Of a stretch of DNA of 64,000 bases, positions 57,301 through 64,000 are shown piece after piece. Both the position numbers and the translations under genes were made by a program. Origin of the DNA: Platycnemis pennipes (taxonomy: Eukaryota > Arthropoda > Insecta > Odonata > Platycnemididae); the NCBI GenBank assembly GCA_933228895.1, contig OW121852.1, positions 62,910,872 to 62,974,871 on the forward strand, in the 5' to 3' direction. The notes beneath the pieces are model-generated. The model did not search any database and had not been told where the DNA came from. It saw nothing but the letters and a program-made list of their open reading frames with translations. How positions within the stretch are numbered: position 1 is the stretch's first letter; every line of letters starts with the position of its first letter.

Positions 57301-57821
57301 GCGTTTACACGTAGCAGTTGACTGCTTTGACAGTCGCGAGATGCGCGATGTATCTCTATCGCTACTGCTATAATGCGTCTGCACCACTTCTATGCAGCGT
57401 AAAGCCGCTATTTAGGCGTTGTCATAACAAATAAAAAGAGTTTTATTTCAACAGTGATTGATACTTAAATTTTCATGAAATTCTTCAAGCAATAAATTTA
57501 ATTGACGATTATCTTTTGTTCCCATTCTTTTAAGAGTAGAATCTTTAAAGAGTAGAATCTTTATTCGGGGAGGGATATCCTTGTTATTATATCCAAATAT
57601 CGTCGTGTATTGCTTTCCGTTGGCGATTGTGTTGGATACATTTCCGCTAGAAAGTAGACGGGCTTCAATTTTGCTAATAGCTCGAAGTAGGATCGATAGT
57701 GTTCGACATGTGTCCAGTATCGACCTGAACTCGCATTGCAGTTGCTATTTACACATGCGAGTGGGGCTTAATAGTTGTTATCAGTTGACCGTCATAGCAG
57801 TCAACTGCTACGTGTAAACGC
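57301..57821. mobile_element. 521-bp MITE with 35-bp terminal inverted repeats
   Basis: The left end reads GCGTTTACACGTAGCAGTTG, then ACTGCTTTGACAGTC. The right end as reverse complement reads the same for 26 bases and then differs at 2 of the last 9. The target duplication is not resolved (left flank ATAAACA, right flank ACCTATA). The frame at 57581-57817 has no domain. The high identity of the ends suggests a fairly recent insertion. Confidence 0.85.
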
Positions 57822-58309
57822 ACCTATACTTGTCATATCGATTATTATTGAAAGATCATATCGAAAAGGTAATAATTGCATAAACATGAAGGGGTTATCC
57901 GATAGATTAGCCGAGTTGAGAGCTGTAATAAACCAGTCTGAAGACTAAAGTAGAGGGTGATTGTTGATATCAGTGGAAATCTGAAAGAGAAAGAGTAAAT
58001 AAGAACGAAGTTCACGAAAGCATGTGTTCGTATACATCTGTACTCCATCGTGGAACTGATTAACTTCGTAGATTCCTGTCCTCATTTGTGCTCTCTAATA
58101 CTTCTGAGGTAGGTGATCGTGTATCTCAAAGAATAAGAAAGACTCGCTCATTCCACTCGCCATGTCTTACAAAGCATCTTTTTTTAAACACAGTTAGTTC
58201 GAGATGAATATTTATCTTTTTTCCTGGAGAACTCGGTCGCGACAACCATGATTTACATATTTTTTTGCCAGCGTGCACTTGATAACCCTGGACTCGCCCC
58301 AAAACATTT

Positions 58310-58786
58310 GTGTCCGACGTGTCCCGTCTTTGCCGTAATGTTCTCCTCCATTTTCACCAGAAAGCAGCCGTAAACCACGGCATCATAAATGTATCCCCCG
58401 AGGGCAGAGCTGAGGTAGATATCCCCGGTGGTATATTCCGTCGTGTGACAGAGGAGGAGGTCTTTAGATGTCTCGGCGCGATAAGACGCATTTTAGGGTG
58501 GAAAAGATTCCTTTGCTCGGGACGGGGCGAGTTGGTGGAGGGGAGGAGGGGACACTCATCCGAAATTCTTATCAACCCCTTTGCTTACCCTTCCACGCTC
58601 GTGCGAGTAATTGTGTCGCCCTCATTCCTTGGCCACCTCGTATTCGGACTTTTGTTACCCGAAGGGAATGTCCTCCGCATGTGCTCTCCATGGGAGAGAA
58701 TAGTGGATGACATGAGGATCTCGCCGGTGACGAATTTCCCCAAGTTCTGCAACATCTCATTAAATATAGCATCCTTGTGCATTTAA
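58310..58786 (+). other. Unassigned open frame in GC-rich block
   Basis: A 158-codon frame covered on the minus strand by several open frames and containing copy 2 of the 63-bp repeat. No recognised domain; probably not a gene. Confidence 0.15.
58363..58425 (+). repeat. Dispersed 63-bp repeat, copy 2
   Basis: Partner of 56461-56523, 1.9 kb away: AGCAGCCGTAAACCACGGC, TCATAAATGTATCCCCCGAG, GCAGAGCTGAGGTAGATAT. Confidence 0.7.
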
Positions 58787-58974
58787 TAACTCGAATCCTT
58801 GAATTTTATGTGTACATTCTGTAAAAATAATTATTTTTCTCGTTTCCAAAGTAACCCCATGAGTGATCTATCGTTTAGGGTGGAAGCCAATGGACCAATT
58901 TTTCAGGCCATTGCATATTTCTTTTCCTTAGACGCCATTACTTTTTTCAGTCCAGCACGCAAAAAATGAGGTAG

Positions 58975-59440
58975 GTGGAAAGGAAGACGAACGATGAAGT
59001 ACTGGAGTTGATAGGGCTGATTGAATAAATTAGAAGATGGGAAAACCTGGATGAAGCAATTAATTAGGGGTGTGGACGTGTTGGAGGACACTTGGCACCT
59101 ATTATTAAGAATGCCGAAGCCGCGTTTCCCCTCACCCCCTCCTCAGCATAATTAATTATAATATATTCCCAAATTCCCACCTATCCGTAATTTATCAAAT
59201 GACCTTAGGTGTCGCTCGCCTAATATAATAAACAGTAGAATTAAAGATCGTAAGGTGGAATTTAAAGTGACTTTGAAATAGCCAAGATATAAAAGATGAG
59301 GGAAAATTACTGGCATTTATGGAAGTATTGAGAGTAGAAGAAAGAGTTGGTGTTGAAAAAGGCACTATCGGAAGGGATGAGTAAACTGCACGTAATAAGT
59401 GTTTAGGTTTTGTATTATTTTCATAACCATCCAAACATAT
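58975..59440 (+). pseudogene. Decayed LINE 3' end (tail type 2) split by a SINE
   Basis: The first part (58975-59100) encodes RKTNDEVLEL-like and KQLIRGVDVLED-like peptides in different frames. The second part (59232-59440) has AGAGTTGGTGTTGAAAAAGG and ends TTATTTTCATAACCATCCAA. Both match the order in the 24545-25275 array. The middle (59102-59231) is SINE sequence. Confidence 0.5.
59102..59231 (+). mobile_element. 5'-truncated SINE inside the LINE tail
   Basis: AGAATGCCGAAGCCGCGTTT, then ATTCCCACCTATCCGTAATT, then CAAATGACCTTAGGTGTCGC and TCGCCTAATATAATAAAC. This is the 3' half of the family at 31098 with a degenerate A/T-rich tail. Confidence 0.65.
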
Positions 59441-61740
59441 TGTTTAAATAGTTGGTTATTTTTTACTATTCCCTACCGTTCTCCACACAACACATCACCA
59501 ATTGTTAACGACTCATTTGACGTCAGCAATCTGATTCTTCATTCGGTATCCGGTAAAGAATTTTTACAGTTCATTCGCCTAGAGACGTTTAGAGCAGCTC
59601 TTGTATCTGAGGTATTATCTCCACCTAAAACAGGGGTCTTAAAAAAAATACCTGCACAAGGATTTCGTTCACGACTCGACATTCTTTTTTTTCTGCTCTA
59701 GTTCTGAGGACTGCCATTAGGGACCGCAGAGATGGCTCGGGTGTCTAGATGAGAAAGTGGGGTTTGCGCCCCATCCTCCTCTATCGCCGTGAAAGCCGCG
59801 GAATATTATGGATTCCTTTGCCTCATTATCGCCCTTTTCTCGCCCTAGGGGACCGCCTTCCCGTTCCTCCCTCGCTCGTTCCAGCAGGGGTTTGAATATC
59901 CCCATTCCGCGAGAGCTCATCCAACTGCCTCTCACGGGTGGGGAGAACATCACTGTACGGTGATATTCCCTCTGCTTAGAAAAAGATCGCTTTTCTTATG
60001 CCCGAGGACGTTTTTATCATGCTTAAGGATAAGGAGCATCTTCTTAACCACAGCCTCCCCTCCCATTCCATTTTGACGAGGTTGGGACGAATAACGAATT
60101 CGCAAGAAAAAAAATTATGAAAAAAAGATTTTTTTTAAAACCGTATTGGTTGTGGTGCAACGTACCGCGGCAGAATAAAGTTATACCATAATATAATTAT
60201 AAAAGGCTTTCTATTTAAATGTTTTTCGTGAGCCTTTTCCCCAGGCATGATGATTCAATCCAGTTGTTTTCCGTTGCGAACAAAACGAAACCTCTCGCGC
60301 AGGCTACAGTATCAAGGTATCGATTTGAGTACACTGAGGGAGGATTGCGCGCGACCTTGGGCGTAGTTGCAAAAGCAAAGAGGAATATGAATTGAGTGAG
60401 AGTTGGGAGAAGAACTTACGTAGAGGGGGGAAATGAAAATCTCTTCGTTCCTTAGTTAAAGGGGGAAAATCATTCAAATGAAAGTTTTTCTCATGTCCAT
60501 TCTTAGAAATTATCCGTCAATATTTGAACAGGTGTGAACAAAGAGGAGACTATGTAAAATATTTATTTTCGAAGAAAAGGGTTTGAACTTATTTAAAGAA
60601 AACTCATGAAATTTTAGGATCGAGAATTAAAAGAAAATACATATGAAAAGTTGAGGAAAACAGGAGTGTCACAAAACTTAGAAAGCGTTAATAAAATTCG
60701 GACAAGACGGAATTGAATGGATTTAAGGAAAGCCTGAGATTAACGCTACCTTAAATGGGACAAATTAATATGGAAACTCACGATATAACCAATATTTATT
60801 ATTTTAGAATACAGCAAAGGATATAAAAATATATATAAATGATGTGGAAAATACACACGTGTATTATAGTTCAGGTGTTTTTCCTAAGGTTGTGAAATAA
60901 GTTTGTTTCTCTATTTTGTTCAATTCGTACACAGTTTCTTCATTTTTTGAAAATGAAGATGAACTAGTAGAATATGTCAAAAATATTCGACGCATGTTGT
61001 TAGGTTGCGTGATGGAAATAAAGAACTTACGAAGAAATATACTTCAGATTCAGTGGATTAATAAAGACAGTTTCTAGATAGAATCAGTCGGCCGGTCGGG
61101 TGGGTTCAGCTCTTCATTATAAATAATGGTTGTTGAAATCCATGACTGGGGGAATTGGGTGAAAGAAAACGATATTAATTGAGGTATTGTGTAACCACGT
61201 TTCAGTAGTTACAGGTGATGCCCGACTGGAAGAAGGTATTTTTACCTAAAATTCAAAATTGGTTTAAGACATAGTATTAATTAGTTGTTTGACTTCGGAA
61301 CAAAATGAAGACTTCCGCATTACTCCTCGTCAATCGCAATTACAAGGACTTATTGTAAAATTTTCAACATTTTTCAAGCTTTCAAATCGATAATGACAAA
61401 TTTCTTTTATAAACTACGAACAAATATTTCAGAACATGTGTGAACATAACGTAAGGGTAAAAAATTCCTTTGAAAAATGTTGACGTAAAAACTCAGTGTG
61501 GAAAACATATTACACATTGTGTAAGATGTTATCCTTCATTGCGTAAAATGTGCATCATCCAAATCAACTTTTAATCGTTAAAATACCAACATTCATGATA
61601 GTAAAGGAAGAAATTCCAATGAATACAAATTTTAGGCAACACCATGGGGCATGAACTGCGTTTCACATCGGAAACTAACTTTGTTGGGACAGTTTTAAGG
61701 AAGTAATCTAAATAAATGAACATTTTTGGATAGGTTTTTG
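59441..61740. other. No recognised gene
   Basis: A GC-rich part at 59700-59960 has one unassigned minus-strand frame (59717-59953). The rest to 61740 is AT-rich with almost no open frames and no recognised repeat. Confidence 0.4.
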
Positions 61741-61747
61741 GAATTGT

Positions 61748-61779
61748 CCGAGATATGCTGACCTCTCAGCATACCTCGG
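61748..61779. repeat. Short strong hairpin
   Basis: CCGAGATATGCTGA pairs with TCAGCATACCTCGG (one wobble) around the loop CCTC. No T run follows, so it is not a bacterial-type terminator. It may be a binding site or a foldback remnant. Confidence 0.55.
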
Positions 61780-61859
61780 TAGACCACTTGTTGCAAATGA
61801 GATATAGGAAAATCATATGGCGTTATAAATTCTGCCACAAATAGACGTGAATTTAGTTA

Positions 61860-62790
61860 CTTTAGATGTTTGAGAAAAATCTCCGCTCGCTTCGTTATGT
61901 ATTCCAACGCTCATATAGAAAGGACTTTTCAGCAAATATCCCGAGGCATCAGGGGAGACTATTACACCGCTCTCATTTTCTTAAGGCGAGCTTTCCACCA
62001 CCCGCGCTCGTCAACATATGGATGGGTGCGGGAACGGCACCCGCCGAGTCATCCCTTCATTTGCGCCGCACCGTCCGTACCCCTCAATCCTCTTCCCTCG
62101 CCCATATCCTCCGCGCGACTCTGAAAATTCCTCCGGGCACTAAATGGAGAAGGATGGCTCCTCGTGAGAAGTCTGGGGAGAGGGGGCATGGGATCGTGTT
62201 AGGGGAGGAAGGGACTAGGGGTGTGTTCTTTCCACCTCCCGGAGGGCAAGGGTGGAGAATGGGAAGGCGGATCCATCCCCCCTCCACCCCATTACAAGGA
62301 GGGGGAGGGATAACGAGCTCTGAAAAAATGCCTAAATAAGTAAATACGAAAAGGGGTGGATCGGGAGGTTTTTCGTGTGGATGTTTGGGTGGGGGTGGTT
62401 CTAGCCAGGACCCCGCTGCACACCTACATCCCTTCCTAACCCCCCACTACCACCAGGGCTCCAGAAAAAGGGTGGGCAAGAGGGCAAAGGTTTGTGGGAC
62501 GGGGAGGTTTTGGAGCTGGAAGGATGAGAGGGAAAAAAATTGGATGTGGTGTAAGGTCCGCGCCCTTCCTCATCATTCTTTAGGAAGGGTTGCCCGTCTA
62601 ATCTGTTTCCTTCTCCTGCGCCCCGGCATACATTTTATGCATTTATATTTCAAGCCGCCCGCCCGCCGGGTTGATTACGATGGCGGTGGTGTTTCGGTTA
62701 AATTTATTCTTCGAGCGTTGATGTACAATAGGTATTTCTCTTTTGGTTGCTTGGCGTGGAGCGGTTATGCATGGCTGGTATGATCTAGAA
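61860..62790. other. GC-rich block, no recognised gene
   Basis: CG-rich sequence with frames 61866-62339, 61870-62124 and 62385-62783 (plus) and 62084-62287 (minus). Peptides are Pro/Gly/Arg-rich without domains. Promoter or untranslated exon possible; not supported further. Confidence 0.35.
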
Positions 62791-63240
62791 TTTAAGACTC
62801 AACGATGGAAAGCGAGGGAAATAACTTTTTTTGAATATTTGTGTTCACTACGTTGCCGTACATTCCTAAGTTGTACCGTATATTCTTGAAGAACATACTC
62901 AAATATTTCCGGCGCAGAGGATGTACACAGCGATACACTTTCACACTCTGGTTGATCAAAAGGGAAAGTTAAAGAGTAGTGTGATTTATTATTTGTTCAA
63001 GCAAAAAGTGCATTTAATTTTCCTTTTTATTGGAAAGATCCATAGTTCAATTTCCGCTCGTAATTTTGTAATGTTTGTAGTATATTATTTATTTTATTTT
63101 CCCTCTTCAGGTAGGGTAGGTTTTGTTAGTGTAGCTTTCCTTTGCTTTGAGTTTTCTAGACTCGCTACACTATTTCCTTTTTCAGTTCAGTGTACGCCCT
63201 ATCTCTTAATATCACGCTCTCTTCCTCGATTTTACAACAT
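62791..63240. other. No recognised gene
   Basis: AT-rich. The open frame 62921-63403 runs into the SINE and is not credible as a gene. Confidence 0.4.
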
Positions 63241-63253
63241 ACGTATTGCGTTC
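63241..63253 (+). repeat. Left target-site duplication of SINE
   Basis: ACGTATTGCGTTC, identical to 63545-63557. Confidence 0.9.
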
Positions 63254-63544
63254 CCGAGGGCCCGGGTTCGATTCCCGGCAGTGGCGGATTTTTCAGTGGA
63301 AAACCGGTCCCCACTTGAGTGCCTAGTGGAGGGCATTTCAAGTACAGTACTCAGTCCGTCGGATGGGACGTTAAGCCGTGGTCCCCTTGGCGCCTTTCGT
63401 TAAGAGTAGGCTAATGCCGTCGCCGGGTTTCTCTCCACCCTTCCTCCGTTCCCTGGAAACTCCTACCATTACCCAATTACCCACCTATCCTAAAGTGGCG
63501 CAAATGACCTTAGCTGTCGGTCGCCTCCCCTAAATAACCAGCCA
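63254..63544 (+). mobile_element. Youngest SINE copy, 5'-truncated
   Basis: Begins inside the tRNA-like head at CCGAGGGCCCGGGTTCGATT, keeping box B but not box A. It continues with CAGTGGCGGATTTTTCAGTG, AGTACTCAGTCCGTCGGATG, GACGTTAAGCCGTGGTCCCC, AGGCTAATGCCGTCGCCGGG, ACCCACCTATCC and TGTCGGTCGCCTCCCC, ending TAAATAACCAGCCA. A perfect 13-bp duplication flanks it. That, and the well-preserved body, mark it as the most recent insertion seen. Without box A it should not be transcribed on its own. Confidence 0.9.
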
Positions 63545-63557
63545 ACGTATTGCGTTC
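63545..63557 (+). repeat. Right target-site duplication of SINE
   Basis: ACGTATTGCGTTC, identical to 63241-63253. Confidence 0.9.
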
Positions 63558-64000
63558 AACAGCAGTATACAGTTATACAATCACCATTTCCCTGCTCTGC
63601 CATCCACCTTCTCTGCTTCCTGAATTCGTTTACAACTCCCTTTCTCCCCCAAAGTGATCAACGCTTAATCATTCGTCCTTCTTTTCACACACCGTACTTT
63701 CTCTGCCCCATCTTTCACACCAATGCCTCATTAATTTGCAGCCCAATCTCTCCCTCATAGTTATAACTTTGGAAGAAAAGCAAATCAAATCAAAGCATAA
63801 ATAATGGCTAGGAATGGGTTTGTGGCGTTTTGATGTTTCATGTTTGAATGAACCCTGCTGTTATATCAGCTCAGCAAATTACAGTCGCCTTATTTTTTTT
63901 AATGCTCCAATCGTATGCCAGATATAAAATCACCATATTTATATGACTTCTTTACAATTTATTTTAATGAAATTAGATGAAAAGCAAACACCGGTTTGAT
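63558..64000. other. No recognised feature
   Basis: Pyrimidine-rich then AT-rich sequence; nothing seen. Confidence 0.4.

Noticed and set aside
61748..61779. Rho-independent terminator
   Set aside because: No T run follows the hairpin and the DNA is eukaryotic.
61866..62339. 157-codon frame as a gene
   Set aside because: Low-complexity Pro/Gly/Arg composition from GC-rich DNA; no domain and no splice context.
62921..63403. 160-codon frame as a gene
   Set aside because: Its last 50 codons lie inside a young SINE, and the upstream part is hydrophobic by T-rich composition.

Overview
This window reads as non-coding, repeat-rich DNA from an arthropod nuclear genome, most likely an insect. The composition is mostly AT-rich with scattered GC-rich blocks. 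There are many degenerate transposon pieces, tRNA-derived SINEs and inverted-repeat (MITE-like) elements. There are no operons, ribosome-binding sites or tightly packed reading frames. The exact species cannot be fixed from the sequence; a large-genome insect lineage such as a dragonfly or damselfly is only a guess. I found no host protein-coding gene that I can support, and no intact tRNA, rRNA or CRISPR. Most longer open frames are chance frames in GC-rich or pyrimidine-rich blocks, often open on both strands.

Layout. From 1 to 16.9 kb there are decayed non-LTR reverse-transcriptase (RT) tails of two types (3.7, 4.7, 7.6, 10.7, 12.9 and 15.0 kb), SINE pieces (5.1, 5.9, 8.8 kb), a strong hairpin at 5.0 kb and a duplicated block of about 120 bp (11.03 and 11.86 kb). 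From 16.9 to 25.3 kb there is a SINE carrying a hAT-like insert and abutting a second SINE tail to tail, a foldback at 20.7 kb, a dispersed repeat shared in inverted orientation with 9.3 kb, and three tandem degenerate copies of one LINE 3' end (24.5-25.3 kb). From 26 to 34.9 kb there are a 468-bp hAT-type MITE with an 8-bp target duplication, a TTAA-flanked MITE, more LINE and SINE copies, a 140-bp foldback, and a Mutator-like transposase pseudogene with a recognisable intron.

The most structured part is 35.4-39.35 kb. A second copy of the hAT-type MITE is split by a minus-strand CR1/Jockey-type LINE (endonuclease plus RT). That LINE's endonuclease is in turn split by a plus-strand, 5'-truncated LINE of related type. 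From 39.4 to 64 kb the sequence is sparser: SINEs at 44.2, 54.5, 59.1 and 63.25 kb (the last with a perfect 13-bp target duplication), a piggyBac-like element at 47.3 kb, a 521-bp MITE at 57.3 kb, LINE tails at 49.3, 52.75 and 59 kb, and GC-rich blocks at 53.5-54.4 and 61.9-62.7 kb.

The elements do not work together as a pathway. They record successive insertions, and their nesting gives relative ages. No new biological system is evident; the best leads are the nested 35.4-39.35 kb locus, the transposase relic at 34 kb and the uncharacterised MITE and SINE families.
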